Shown: piece by piece, positions 1 through 6,767 of the stretch | Numbering within the stretch: position 1 is the first letter of the stretch | Layout of the letters: each line of letters begins with the position of its first letter | Source: Desemzia sp045528445 | GTDB taxonomy: Bacteria; Bacillota; Bacilli; Lactobacillales; Carnobacteriaceae | DNA: 64,000 nucleotides | NCBI RefSeq assembly: GCF_045528445.1 | Contig: NZ_JBGQQU010000002.1 | Location: 62,001 to 126,000 of the forward strand | Direction of reading: 5' to 3' | Program-made: the position numbers and the translations under genes | Notes under the pieces: model-generated | What the model was told of the DNA's origin: nothing | Seen by the model: only the letters and a program-made list of their open reading frames with translations | Databases searched by the model: none

Positions 1-16
1 CATTAGATATTTTTAG

Positions 17-90
17 CGTCTCAGGAGAGATTCGAACTCCCGACCGTTCGCTTAGAAGGCGAATGCTCTATCCTGCTGAGCTACTGAGAC
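17..90 (-). tRNA. tRNA-Arg (anticodon UCU)
   Basis: Read on the minus strand, a complete cloverleaf is visible. The 7-bp acceptor stem GTCTCAG/CTGAGAC closes it, followed by a D arm, an anticodon stem TTCGC/GCGAA around the loop CTTCTAA (anticodon TCT), and a T arm containing GTTCGAATC. The discriminator is G and CCA is not encoded. It decodes AGA. A near-consensus promoter lies about 30 bp upstream on the same strand. Confidence 0.95.
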
Positions 91-126
91 ATTTTGTTTG
101 TCGTTGTTTAACCAGCGACAAGATTT

Positions 127-155
127 ATTATAGGCCCAAATGAATAAAAAGTCAA
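127..155 (-). promoter_or_regulatory. Promoter of tRNA-Arg
   Basis: On the minus strand a -35 TTGACT (150-155) and a -10 TATAAT (127-132) are separated by exactly 17 bp. Both hexamers are near consensus for the housekeeping sigma factor, and transcription would start about 30 nt before the mature tRNA 5' end. Confidence 0.85.
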
Positions 156-221
156 CAGAAAACTCATAAATATGTAAAAAAAGTTATATCCTTTTTTACC
201 ATTACTGAAAATAAAGCTAAA

Positions 222-343
222 GCGATCAAACATCTTCGTAGGAAAGCGCAAAATGGATACTTCCCTAGGCTAAATAGTTGGAAAGGGGTTACTGATTTGA
301 TACGATTATCTTGAAAGAGATGCAATTCCTAGAAGATAGGAAT
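222..343 (+). promoter_or_regulatory. Folded 5' leader, riboswitch candidate (GEMM/c-di-GMP-I-like)
   Basis: The leader of the downstream stress gene can fold into a closed domain. CGATCAAA (222-229) pairs with TTTGATACG (296-304) with one bulge, enclosing other short helices. The order of strings CAAAC, GCAAA, GGCTAAA and GGGGTTACTGAT resembles the conserved strings of the class I c-di-GMP (GEMM) aptamer. A perfect 7-bp hairpin, ATTCCTA (325-331)/TAGGAAT (337-343), follows and abuts the ribosome binding site. The family assignment is tentative because the typical P2 helix is not clear. Confidence 0.35.
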
Positions 344-359
344 AAGAGGAGGAAAAAAT

Positions 360-1136
360 ATGAGCTATAAAGTAATTGATAGTTTTTTATCAGCAGAAGA
401 AACAGTAGAAAAAATAAATGACTTGGTAGAATTGGGGTACAAAGAAAAAGACATCACGGTCATGACTAAAAAAGAAAATGAAGAACAACTAAAAGATATC
501 ACTGATGCTAAAATAGATACAGTAGCTAAAGAAGAAGATAAAGGAATGCTAGATAAAATAAAAGAAAGTTTTAGTGATAGTGATGCAGAAAATCCTTTAG
601 GAAAATATGAATTAGAGGAGCATTTGAGAAATCAATACAATGAAGTGGTCAAAAACAATGGCTATGTCATATTGGTTGAAGAAAGCACGAGCTTTACTAT
701 GGGAAGAGAAAGCGAGACTGCTCAATCCTCTGAAAATACTAGTATGACTGGTGGAGAGACAGGAGATTTTAACGAAACCCCGGGTGGAATCAACCCGATT
801 TTACCTGGAACAGGAGTCGATGCTGATTTCAGTTCAAGAAATTCCAATGATATACGTACTTCAGATAGCGGGACAACAGATGTACAAGATAAATTCACTT
901 ACACGTCTAAGGAGAGAAATAGAAATGCAGACGAAGAAACTCAGTACGTTGAAGATCATGAGGTTACCCAAGTTAATCAAGAATTGAACAATCAACCTTT
1001 AACAGATGAGCCAACTGATCCGACTATACCAGGATTTGGAATTGACCCTAAAATTCCACCGCAAGGTATAGAACCTTTAGATTCGAACAGTCCTAATATA
1101 CAAGGAGAAGGTCCAGATGATGAGAAGAGAAGATAG
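360..1136 (+). CDS. General stress protein, YflT-like domain with Pro-rich tail
   Basis: This is a 258-residue cytoplasmic protein. Residues about 3-105 look like the YflT heat-induced stress domain (Pfam PF11181): MSYKVIDSF start, a helix rich in E/K, then GYKEKDITVMT and GYVILVEE. The rest is an acidic, low-complexity tail with two proline-rich blocks, around residues 142-155 and 223-240, that echo each other (NPILPGTG and DPTIPGFGID). A strong AGAGGAGG ribosome binding site lies 7 bases before the ATG. The biochemical role of this family is not established. The tail is longer than the roughly 110-150 residues usual for single-domain members. The leader at 222-343 suggests RNA-level control. 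Confidence 0.75.
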   Translation: MSYKVIDSFLSAEETVEKINDLVELGYKEKDITVMTKKENEEQLKDITDAKIDTVAKEEDKGMLDKIKESFSDSDAENPLGKYELEEHLRNQYNEVVKNNGYVILVEESTSFTMGRESETAQSSENTSMTGGETGDFNETPGGINPILPGTGVDADFSSRNSNDIRTSDSGTTDVQDKFTYTSKERNRNADEETQYVEDHEVTQVNQELNNQPLTDEPTDPTIPGFGIDPKIPPQGIEPLDSNSPNIQGEGPDDEKRR

Positions 1137-1206
1137 TAGACATCATACGAGCTGTTGAGTCTGTTAAACGAGAGGACGTTGCTTTAAAAGAAAGTTGGTG
1201 AGATCA

Positions 1207-1308
1207 ATGCTGAGAATCATCACCTATTTTGCTTTAGGGTATGTCGGAGTGTATTTTTCGTTGCTGCTGTCTTTGATTTATTTCTTGAGACCAAAGAAAA
1301 AAAAGTAA
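1207..1308 (+). CDS. Small single-pass membrane protein, 33 residues
   Basis: A short ORF starts with MLRIITYFALGY, has one continuous hydrophobic helix over residues about 3-27, and ends in RPKKKK, so the C-terminus should stay in the cytoplasm. A GGTGAG ribosome binding site sits 5-6 bases before the ATG. It lies 70 bp downstream of the stress-protein gene and just before a 14-bp hairpin, so it could be the second gene of that transcript. I recognise no family. Support is the ORF, ribosome binding site and topology only. Confidence 0.5.
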   Translation: MLRIITYFALGYVGVYFSLLLSLIYFLRPKKKK

Positions 1309-1349
1309 CTTATAGTCATGGATTTGTTGTCAATACTTCATAAAAAATA

Positions 1350-1389
1350 AAAGAGAATTCTTTTGAATTATTCTTAAAGAATTCTCTTT
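1350..1389. terminator. Inverted-repeat terminator
   Basis: AAAGAGAATTCTTT (1350-1363) and AAAGAATTCTCTTT (1376-1389) form a perfect 14-bp stem with a 12-nt loop. It closes the stress-protein transcript. Only a short T-rich run follows, so its strength is uncertain. Confidence 0.65.
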
Positions 1390-1392
1390 ATT

Positions 1393-1401
1393 TGGTATAA
1401 T
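1393..1401 (+). promoter_or_regulatory. Extended -10 promoter of the DUF975 gene
   Basis: TGG followed by TATAAT (1396-1401) is an extended -10 element about 48 bp before the start codon. The -35 region is poor, as at several other promoters in this window. Confidence 0.6.
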
Positions 1402-1448
1402 GAGCGTAGCCCACCAGAAAAATGTAGGGAAAGAGTGGAGGAGTATGT

Positions 1449-2393
1449 ATGAGAATAAGAGAACTAAAGAAAGAAGCCAAAGCAAGGCTTTCAGGAAATT
1501 GGAAAATAGCGATATTAAACTTAGTGATTATGACTATTTTAACTTCCATTATCAGTGAGGTGTTATTGGGTCTCGTAGGAGCGGGCAGCTTTGAGAGCTT
1601 AACATCAACATTTTCACAAGATCCAGCACTGGTTACCTCGGATATGATAGCTGCAAGTACAAGAGAAACGATTCTTTCTTCATTGGTGACTATAGTAGTC
1701 AGCTTTATTACGGCTGTCTTCGCAGTCGGTTATGACTGGTCTTTACTAGATATGGTTGACGGGGAAAAATTAACTGTAGAAGCGATGTTTCAGTCCTTAA
1801 AAACCAATCGATTTTTTAAAGTTTTAGGGATCTCAGTAGTAACTAATTTATTTATTATCTTGTGGAGTTTATTGTTGATCATACCAGGAATCATTAAATC
1901 TTATAGTTACAGTCAATCGTTTAATGTCTACAAAGACGATCCAAATTTGGATATCATGGGTGCGATTCAACGCAGTAAAGAAATCATGGAAGGTAGAAAA
2001 TGGGACTATTTTAAACTGCAATTTTCATTTATTTTATGGTACTTAATACCCGTTATTCTATTTTTAGCGTTTATTTTCGGCAGTATCAATACGATCAGCT
2101 ACCAATTCGAATATGCCAGCACATATGCACCAAATGAATTCTGGGGATTCTTCTTTGGAATGATTTTTGTAGTCTTGGCGTTCATTTTAGTGATCCTCAT
2201 TCTGTCGCTTTATGTTGAACCTTATAGAAAAACAGCTAATCAAGTTTTTTACCGTGATTTAGTGGGTTTCCCAGAGATGGAAATGGATGAAGTGGAATAT
2301 GAAGAGAATTCTAGTTATTCTACTGACTACATCGATCCATATGATGAATCCGATGATTTTGATGATTCAGAAAATAACCAAGATAGGTTCTAG
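1449..2393 (+). CDS. DUF975 family integral membrane protein
   Basis: This 314-residue protein begins MRIRELKKEAKARLSGNW, the hallmark N-terminus of DUF975 (Pfam PF06161). About five hydrophobic segments are visible near residues 19-45, 76-97, 125-150, 190-213 and 228-255, followed by an acidic cytoplasmic tail rich in D/E/S/Y (about 270-314). A TGGAGGAG ribosome binding site precedes the ATG. The gene has its own extended -10 promoter and is closed by a branched terminator. The family occurs in Firmicutes and has no agreed function. Envelope association is inferred from topology only. Confidence 0.8.
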   Translation: MRIRELKKEAKARLSGNWKIAILNLVIMTILTSIISEVLLGLVGAGSFESLTSTFSQDPALVTSDMIAASTRETILSSLVTIVVSFITAVFAVGYDWSLLDMVDGEKLTVEAMFQSLKTNRFFKVLGISVVTNLFIILWSLLLIIPGIIKSYSYSQSFNVYKDDPNLDIMGAIQRSKEIMEGRKWDYFKLQFSFILWYLIPVILFLAFIFGSINTISYQFEYASTYAPNEFWGFFFGMIFVVLAFILVILILSLYVEPYRKTANQVFYRDLVGFPEMEMDEVEYEENSSYSTDYIDPYDESDDFDDSENNQDRF

Positions 2394-2421
2394 TGTTCAA
2401 TACTAACTGTACAAAATAAAA

Positions 2422-2490
2422 AAAGACTGCAGGCCTAAACGCTAACACCAGACCGAAGAAGTCTGTAAATTATAGGCCAGCAGCCTTTTT
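2422..2490. terminator. Branched bidirectional terminator
   Basis: CTGCAGGCCT (2427-2436) pairs with AGGCCAGCAG (2474-2483) apart from one A/A mismatch. An inner hairpin CAGAC/GTCTG occupies 2450-2466. A T run follows on the plus strand and an A run precedes it, so it can stop both the DUF975 transcript and the opposing tRNA-Ser transcript. Confidence 0.75.
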
Positions 2491-2494
2491 TGTA

Positions 2495-2584
2495 TGGAAG
2501 ATAAGGGATTTGAACCCTTGCACGAATAAATTCGCCTAACGATTTTCGAGACCGTCCCCTTCAGCCGAACTTGGGTAATCTTCC
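2495..2584 (-). tRNA. tRNA-Ser (anticodon CGA)
   Basis: On the minus strand a class II tRNA is visible. It has acceptor stem GGAAGAT/ATCTTCC, D stem CCC/GGG, anticodon stem ACGGT/ATCGT around CTCGAAA (anticodon CGA), a long variable arm GCGAATTTATTCGT, and a T arm with GGTTCAAATCC. It decodes UCG. The base in the discriminator position reads A, whereas bacterial tRNA-Ser usually has G. CCA is not encoded. Confidence 0.93.
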
Positions 2585-2606
2585 ATTGTTATTGGCCACT
2601 TTCTTT

Positions 2607-2635
2607 AGTATAAACCTGTTTTTTTAGGATGACAA
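2607..2635 (-). promoter_or_regulatory. Promoter of tRNA-Ser
   Basis: On the minus strand -35 TTGTCA (2630-2635) and -10 TATACT (2607-2612) are 17 bp apart, about 23 bp upstream of the tRNA 5' end. Confidence 0.8.
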
Positions 2636-2657
2636 TAACCAAATTGAGTATTTCATT

Positions 2658-2685
2658 TTGAACACTATCTCTTCTAAGGTATAAT
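2658..2685 (+). promoter_or_regulatory. Promoter of the Ser-rich lipoprotein gene
   Basis: -35 TTGAAC (2658-2663) and -10 TATAAT (2680-2685) are separated by 16 bp. It is divergent from the tRNA-Ser promoter. Confidence 0.75.
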
Positions 2686-2769
2686 AGAATTGTAGAAGTA
2701 AAACACCTTATGTTTCTTAATTGATAATCACTTATCTGGAAAGGGGCAAAAACTTAGGAGGAGAAGAAT

Positions 2770-3444
2770 ATGAAAAAATTGGTAACGTTACTGGGAGTTG
2801 CTGCTTTGTTAGCGGGTTGCGATTTAATGGGAGGTACTACGGAAGAGTCACAAGTAAGCGAATCTTCAGAGTCTAGTGTTGAATCTAGCGCAGAAACTTC
2901 TGAATCAAGTGTAGAAGAGAGTTCAGCATCATCTTCAGCGGCTTCTTCAGAAGCAACTTCAAGTGAGTCTGAGAGTACTGGCGGAGAAGTAGCCACTTCA
3001 GAATTCCCGTTAGTCCCTCAAAAATCTGAGATCGATCAAGGCTATACGTTAGAAAGCGATCCATTGCTCCAAGAAATCCAAACTAGAATGTCCCAAACGG
3101 AAGAATTAGGTATTGATAATGATGTGGCTATTCATTTCACAGGTCTATTTTTAGGGGAGCAAGGTCAAGATAATGTTAAAGCGGTGTTCATTATAGTGAA
3201 CCGGACAGATATGGCAATGACAAATATTAACTTAACTGTCAGCATGAGTACTGTTGATGGGGAAGTTATATTAGATAGCGCTCCATTTGTTTTATCTGAA
3301 GATGATTTTGGGATTCTGGAAACAGATACTACAATGCCAGCGTATTTCAAAATTCCAATGGACAGTCAAGAAGCATTCTTTAGTGTGAGTGATCTAGAAA
3401 ATGTTACTTATTCAATCGATTCATTTGAATACGATGAAAGATAA
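2770..3444 (+). CDS. Secreted lipoprotein with Ser/Glu-rich linker
   Basis: The 224-residue product has a lipoprotein signal peptide, MKKLVTLLGVAALLAGC, with the lipobox LAGC and lipidated Cys17. Residues about 25-67 are an almost pure S/E/A/T linker, presumably a spacer through the cell wall. The globular C-terminal part (about 75-224) contains VKAVFIIVNRTDMAMTN and looks like an all-beta extracellular fold, loosely reminiscent of SLAP or FxLYD-type domains, but I cannot assign it. TAGGAGGAG precedes the ATG. It has its own promoter and a strong terminator, so it is monocistronic. Confidence 0.75.
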   Translation: MKKLVTLLGVAALLAGCDLMGGTTEESQVSESSESSVESSAETSESSVEESSASSSAASSEATSSESESTGGEVATSEFPLVPQKSEIDQGYTLESDPLLQEIQTRMSQTEELGIDNDVAIHFTGLFLGEQGQDNVKAVFIIVNRTDMAMTNINLTVSMSTVDGEVILDSAPFVLSEDDFGILETDTTMPAYFKIPMDSQEAFFSVSDLENVTYSIDSFEYDER

Positions 3445-3465
3445 TTTTAATGATACAGTCTGGAT

Positions 3466-3495
3466 CCTGAGAGATTACTTTCAGGTTCTTTTTTT
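3466..3495 (+). terminator. Rho-independent terminator
   Basis: CCTGAGAG (3466-3473) pairs with CTTTCAGG (3478-3485) around loop ATTA, followed by a T-rich tail TTCTTTTTTT. Confidence 0.8.
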
Positions 3496-3548
3496 GTGTC
3501 ACAGGATATTTTTTCAAGATGAAAAGTGATGTAAAAAGCTTTATCAAA

Positions 3549-3557
3549 TGGTATGAT
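3549..3557 (+). promoter_or_regulatory. Extended -10 promoter of pgsA
   Basis: TGG followed by TATGAT (3552-3557), with no good -35 box. The string AATGGTATGATA recurs at the tkt promoter (40350-40361). Confidence 0.55.
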
Positions 3558-3616
3558 AAAAAAGATAAGTGTCCTACATAAGGATAAAACAGTAAAAGAT
3601 TAGTGGAGGAGAGAGA

Positions 3617-4177
3617 ATGGCACATAAGGGAAAAGAGATTTTCACGATCCCCAATATACTTTCTATTATTCGGTTAATTCTGGTACCGGTATTTGTTTCA
3701 TTTTATGTAAATGCTGACAGTATCCAAGATTATAGAATTGCGGGCCTCATCATCCTTTTTTCTGGAATCACAGATTTAGTGGATGGCATTATTGCTCGAA
3801 AATTCAATCAAATTACGGATATCGGAAAGTTGTTGGATCCGGTAGCAGATAAAGTAACACAAGCGGCGATTCTGTTTTGTTTAATGGTTCGTTTTCAGTA
3901 TATGTGGATCATCGTGATTTTATTTTTAGTGAAAGAACTGTCCATGCTCTTTTGGAATATTGTTTTGATCAAGAAAAACAAAAAATTAGACGGTGCTTTG
4001 TGGTATGGAAAAGTGTCAACAGCGGTATTTTATACGTGTATGACGATAATGGTGGCTTTTCCAATGATCAGTGATGCTGTTGCTAATGGATTAATGTTGA
4101 TCACGGGATTCTTTTTATTGTTGTCGTTCATGTTGTACACAAAAATTTTTGTGCATATGTATCAATCAAACAACTAA
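3617..4177 (+). CDS. pgsA: CDP-diacylglycerol--glycerol-3-phosphate 3-phosphatidyltransferase
   Basis: This 186-residue integral membrane enzyme transfers phosphatidyl from CDP-diacylglycerol to glycerol-3-phosphate, the committed step to phosphatidylglycerol. The CDP-alcohol phosphotransferase signature is complete: D53, D56-G57, A60-R61, G70, D74 and D78, with exact spacing (DGx2ARx8Gx3Dx3D). FTIPNILSIIRL at the N-terminus and several hydrophobic segments fit PgsA. A GTGGAGGAGAG ribosome binding site precedes the ATG. In many Firmicutes pgsA sits near recA and cinA; here it stands alone between two lipoprotein genes. Confidence 0.9.
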   Translation: MAHKGKEIFTIPNILSIIRLILVPVFVSFYVNADSIQDYRIAGLIILFSGITDLVDGIIARKFNQITDIGKLLDPVADKVTQAAILFCLMVRFQYMWIIVILFLVKELSMLFWNIVLIKKNKKLDGALWYGKVSTAVFYTCMTIMVAFPMISDAVANGLMLITGFFLLLSFMLYTKIFVHMYQSNN

Positions 4178-4185
4178 ATAAAAGT

Positions 4186-4219
4186 ACACAAAAAGCTGGT
4201 CTAGGCCAGCTTTTTGTGT
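4186..4219. terminator. Bidirectional terminator between convergent genes
   Basis: ACACAAAAAGCTGG (4186-4199) and CCAGCTTTTTGTGT (4206-4219) are perfect complements around a 6-nt loop. It serves both pgsA (plus) and the PepSY lipoprotein gene (minus). Confidence 0.85.
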
Positions 4220-4232
4220 GTCGTTAAATGGT

Positions 4233-4880
4233 TTAATCTCTGTGCATGAATGCTCCTGTTTCAGCATTAATAATAATGTCGTCATCATCTTGAGTATTCT
4301 CAATACTGATCTCATAAACGGTTGAGCCGTTTTCGGTATCTAAATGCCAATTATCCACATATCCAGAGCCGATTTCTTCCATAGCAGTTGTCATAGCTTC
4401 TTGAGGAGAAACGATGTTGTCTAAGTTCAAAGCATCATTGTTGTCATCATCATTATTGTCAGTATCTCTATCGATGGCTTCTCCTGTAGAAGCATCAATG
4501 CTCAATTCATATTCAGCAGACTCATCAAACCCATTAAAGTCATATTCGTATTTTCCATCGTCATCATCAAATTCAATGGATTCAATAGAAGAATTAGGAT
4601 GGGTTTCGTTATAAATTTGGATGGCATCATCTAAACTGATATCAAATTCCTGTTCATGAATTCCTTGAGCAGATTCTGAGCTACTAGAAGAAGAGTCGCC
4701 AGTAGTTTCTGATTCAGATGATTCTGAACTCATGTCTTCTGATTGACTGCTGGTCGAGCTCTCTTGAGCAGAACTGCTTTGTTCCTCTGAACCGGTATCC
4801 GTTGAGGAGTCCGTTCCGCAAGCCCCTAAAATCCCTGTACTAATTAAAGCTAAAAAGGCTAGTTTTCTTTTGTTTGTCAT
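4233..4880 (-). CDS. PepSY-domain lipoprotein
   Basis: The 215-residue product starts MTNKRKLAFLALISTG and has a lipobox ending at ILGAC. A long S/E/T/D spacer (about 25-65) is followed by two PepSY-type modules. One has ISLDDAIQIYNETHP, YEYDFNGF and LSIDASTGEAI; the other has VSPQEAMTTAMEEIG, YEISIENT and IIINAETGAFM. PepSY modules are known as extracytoplasmic protease-inhibitor or regulatory modules. The start was set at the ATG preceding the signal peptide, with GAAAGGAAG six bases upstream. An upstream in-frame ATG (4928) would add 16 charged residues before the signal peptide and is less likely. Confidence 0.82.
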   Translation of the reverse strand: MTNKRKLAFLALISTGILGACGTDSSTDTGSEEQSSSAQESSTSSQSEDMSSESSESETTGDSSSSSSESAQGIHEQEFDISLDDAIQIYNETHPNSSIESIEFDDDDGKYEYDFNGFDESAEYELSIDASTGEAIDRDTDNNDDDNNDALNLDNIVSPQEAMTTAMEEIGSGYVDNWHLDTENGSTVYEISIENTQDDDDIIINAETGAFMHRD

Positions 4881-4984
4881 TTTGATCTTCCTTTCTTTTT
4901 GTTTTTCAGCTAATTCGCTAAGTGGCATCTGTTTATAAAAAAATAAAAAGAGGATACATAGCGAAATTTCTTACTTATACCTGC

Positions 4985-4993
4985 AGTATAACA
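4985..4993 (-). promoter_or_regulatory. Extended -10 promoter of the PepSY lipoprotein gene
   Basis: On the minus strand TGT plus TATACT (4985-4990) forms an extended -10 about 105 bp upstream of the start codon. No clear -35 box. Confidence 0.45.
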
Positions 4994-5142
4994 AGAAAAA
5001 ATAATGGCTAACATTCATCTGCTCAAAGTATTTTTGACAGAAGAAGGAAAAATACAACGAAAGAAGGAGTGCATACATCAAATAATTATCGTACAATCAT
5101 TGTAGGGAAATTAAGAATGGATATAGAAATTGGGGTTTAGAT

Positions 5143-5739
5143 ATGAAATACGTAAAAAAGTTCCGCTTCAATTGGTTTGATTTGCTGACACTGGCGGGAT
5201 TGGTGATGACTGTTTTTTTTCTTTATCTTGGTTACAGCAATGACGTTTTCGACTCGAGAGAGAGTTTGATTCAATATGTTGAAAGTTACGGGGCACAAGC
5301 TATATTGGTATTTATTTTTATTCAGTTTTTACAAGTCGTGTTGCCTATTCTTCCAGCAGCCGTTACATGTGTGGCTGGAGTGATCTTATTTGGTCCGGTA
5401 TGGGGAATCGTGTACAATTATATTGGGATCTGTATAGGTTCTTTTGGAGCATTTTTGATTTCTAAACGTTATGGCCAGCCATTAGTAGAAAAGATGCTAA
5501 GCAAGAGAGTGTTCAACAAGTATTCCAAATGGTTAAATGATGGTAAAATGTTTGATCGCATTTTTGCTATCGGTATTTTTGGTCCTATAGCACCTGATGA
5601 CGCGTTGTGTTATTTAGCTGGATTAACAACAATGTCTTGGAAAAAATTTGCTGTGATTATTATTCTTGGAAAGCCGATTCCAATTATATTGTACAGCCTG
5701 GGATGGACTACGATAGTGAACTGGTTGAATATTTTCTAA
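5143..5739 (+). CDS. TVP38/TMEM64 (DedA-like) membrane protein
   Basis: This 198-residue polytopic protein contains the conserved core of the TVP38/TMEM64 (VTT/SNARE-associated) family: VLPILPAAVTCVAGVILFGP, a Gly-rich GICIGSFGAFLISKRYG helix, and FGPIAPDDALCYLAGLT. Hydrophobic segments lie near residues 12-30, 50-75, 78-110, 140-160 and 168-190. Relatives are implicated in lipid flipping or membrane homeostasis, but the substrate of this subgroup is unknown. The ribosome binding site is weak (GGGG nine bases upstream). It is followed after 42 bp by the CBS-domain gene and may share its transcript. Confidence 0.8.
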   Translation: MKYVKKFRFNWFDLLTLAGLVMTVFFLYLGYSNDVFDSRESLIQYVESYGAQAILVFIFIQFLQVVLPILPAAVTCVAGVILFGPVWGIVYNYIGICIGSFGAFLISKRYGQPLVEKMLSKRVFNKYSKWLNDGKMFDRIFAIGIFGPIAPDDALCYLAGLTTMSWKKFAVIIILGKPIPIILYSLGWTTIVNWLNIF

Positions 5740-5781
5740 AGTTCTTTTGGATCGTAAGAAAATCAAAGAAAGGATGAGAAA

Positions 5782-6459
5782 GTGGATAATGCAGAACGAT
5801 TTTTAGCTAGTTTTAACCGCATTCACAATCATTTGAGTTTTATGAGCAATGAAAAAGCACACAAAAAACCTTTTTATCATTTGCTAGATGAAAATGAATA
5901 CCGCAATAGCGGAGTCAAAGAATATAAGAATGATTTGCAAATTTTTGCCGATCTAAGAAATGTGTTAGTGCATAAAAAACTGGAGACAAGCCGTTACTTA
6001 GCTGTACCTACGGATAAAGTTGTAGATAGGATCGAATTGATTGAATCTGTAATCAAAAGCCCGCCAAAAGTTTATCCTGCTTTTAAACGAGATGTGGTTC
6101 ATTTCCAAGCTGAGGACTTATTTCTTACCGTATTGGAAACCATTAAAAATAAACAGATCACTCATTTTCCTGTCTATCAAAAAGGAGATTTGATTGGTTT
6201 GTTGACAGAAAATGGCATTACGTACTGGTTAGCCAATCATTTAAAGTCCGCTGTAGTGGATTTAAAACAAGTTACAACAGAAGAAATCTTGAGAGAAGAC
6301 TCTAAAAGCAACAATTATTTATTCGTACGAAAAGATATGAGTATCGATGTAGCTGCAGAACTGTTAAAAAAGGATCGGAAAATCGATGCTTTGCTGATTA
6401 CTGAAAACGGTAAAAAAACTGAGAGTCCTATGGGGATTATTACGCCTTCTGATTTATAG
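5782..6459 (+). CDS. HEPN-like plus CBS-pair protein
   Basis: This 225-residue soluble protein starts at GTG with AAAGGATGAGA upstream. Residues about 105-225 form a CBS domain pair (THFPVYQKGDLIGLLTENG and DALLITENGK...MGIITPSDL), a module that usually senses adenine nucleotides. The N-terminal ~90 residues are helical and contain RNVLVH (residues about 60-65), which fits the RNx3-H motif of HEPN domains, many of which are RNases. That fusion suggests a nucleotide-gated effector, but this is inference from one short motif. A terminator-like hairpin follows at 6569. Confidence 0.72.
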   Translation: MDNAERFLASFNRIHNHLSFMSNEKAHKKPFYHLLDENEYRNSGVKEYKNDLQIFADLRNVLVHKKLETSRYLAVPTDKVVDRIELIESVIKSPPKVYPAFKRDVVHFQAEDLFLTVLETIKNKQITHFPVYQKGDLIGLLTENGITYWLANHLKSAVVDLKQVTTEEILREDSKSNNYLFVRKDMSIDVAAELLKKDRKIDALLITENGKKTESPMGIITPSDL

Positions 6460-6509
6460 AAGAATTCAAAAAAATCTGTTCTGTTTTATGTTATGTATAC
6501 TGAGTTGGT

Positions 6510-6529
6510 CAAGAGCTTTAAAGCTCTTG
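6510..6529. repeat. Perfect 20-bp palindrome
   Basis: CAAGAGCTTT and AAAGCTCTTG are exact reverse complements with no spacer. It lies 50 bp after the CBS-domain gene. It could be an operator or part of a small transcript running to the terminator at 6569-6602. No function can be read from it. Confidence 0.5.
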
Positions 6530-6568
6530 CGTACAGAAAGATAATGACATTTAAATAGAACTAGAACT

Positions 6569-6602
6569 AAAGGTTGCGATATTTCTATCACAGCTTTTTT
6601 TT
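6569..6602 (+). terminator. Rho-independent terminator
   Basis: AAAGG...TGCGATA (6569-6582) pairs imperfectly with TATCACAGCTTT (6586-6597), followed by a run of eight T. It ends the CBS-gene transcript or a possible short RNA starting near 6500. Confidence 0.65.
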
Positions 6603-6695
6603 GATCATTTATAGATGTAAAAGGCATGGATCACTCTTTTGTAGACTAAAAGCTTCCCAGCGATTTGTTTGACGGGCAGAAAAATCTATGGTATG

Positions 6696-6717
6696 TTTAT
6701 CTCGAATTGAAGATAAA
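6696..6717. promoter_or_regulatory. MhqR-type operator
   Basis: TTTATCT (6696-6702) and AGATAAA (6711-6717) are exact inverted repeats around CGAATTGA. The core ATCTCGAATT..AGAT closely matches the operator I recall for B. subtilis MhqR (ATCTCGAATTCGAGAT). It overlaps the -35 box of the mhqR promoter, so it should mediate autorepression of the cassette. Confidence 0.7.
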
Positions 6718-6736
6718 TTATTTTGATATATATAAT
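6707..6736 (+). promoter_or_regulatory. Promoter of the mhqR cassette
   Basis: -35 TTGAAG (6707-6712) and -10 TATAAT (6731-6736) are separated by 18 bp. The -35 box lies inside the MhqR-type operator. Confidence 0.7.
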
Positions 6737-6767
6737 AAGCGATGTATACATGGAAGGAGTTTTTTTA

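Noticed and set aside
4414..4614. Plus-strand frame opposite the PepSY lipoprotein gene
   Set aside because: Shadow of the acidic/serine repeats on the other strand; no ribosome binding site or hydrophobic signature of its own.
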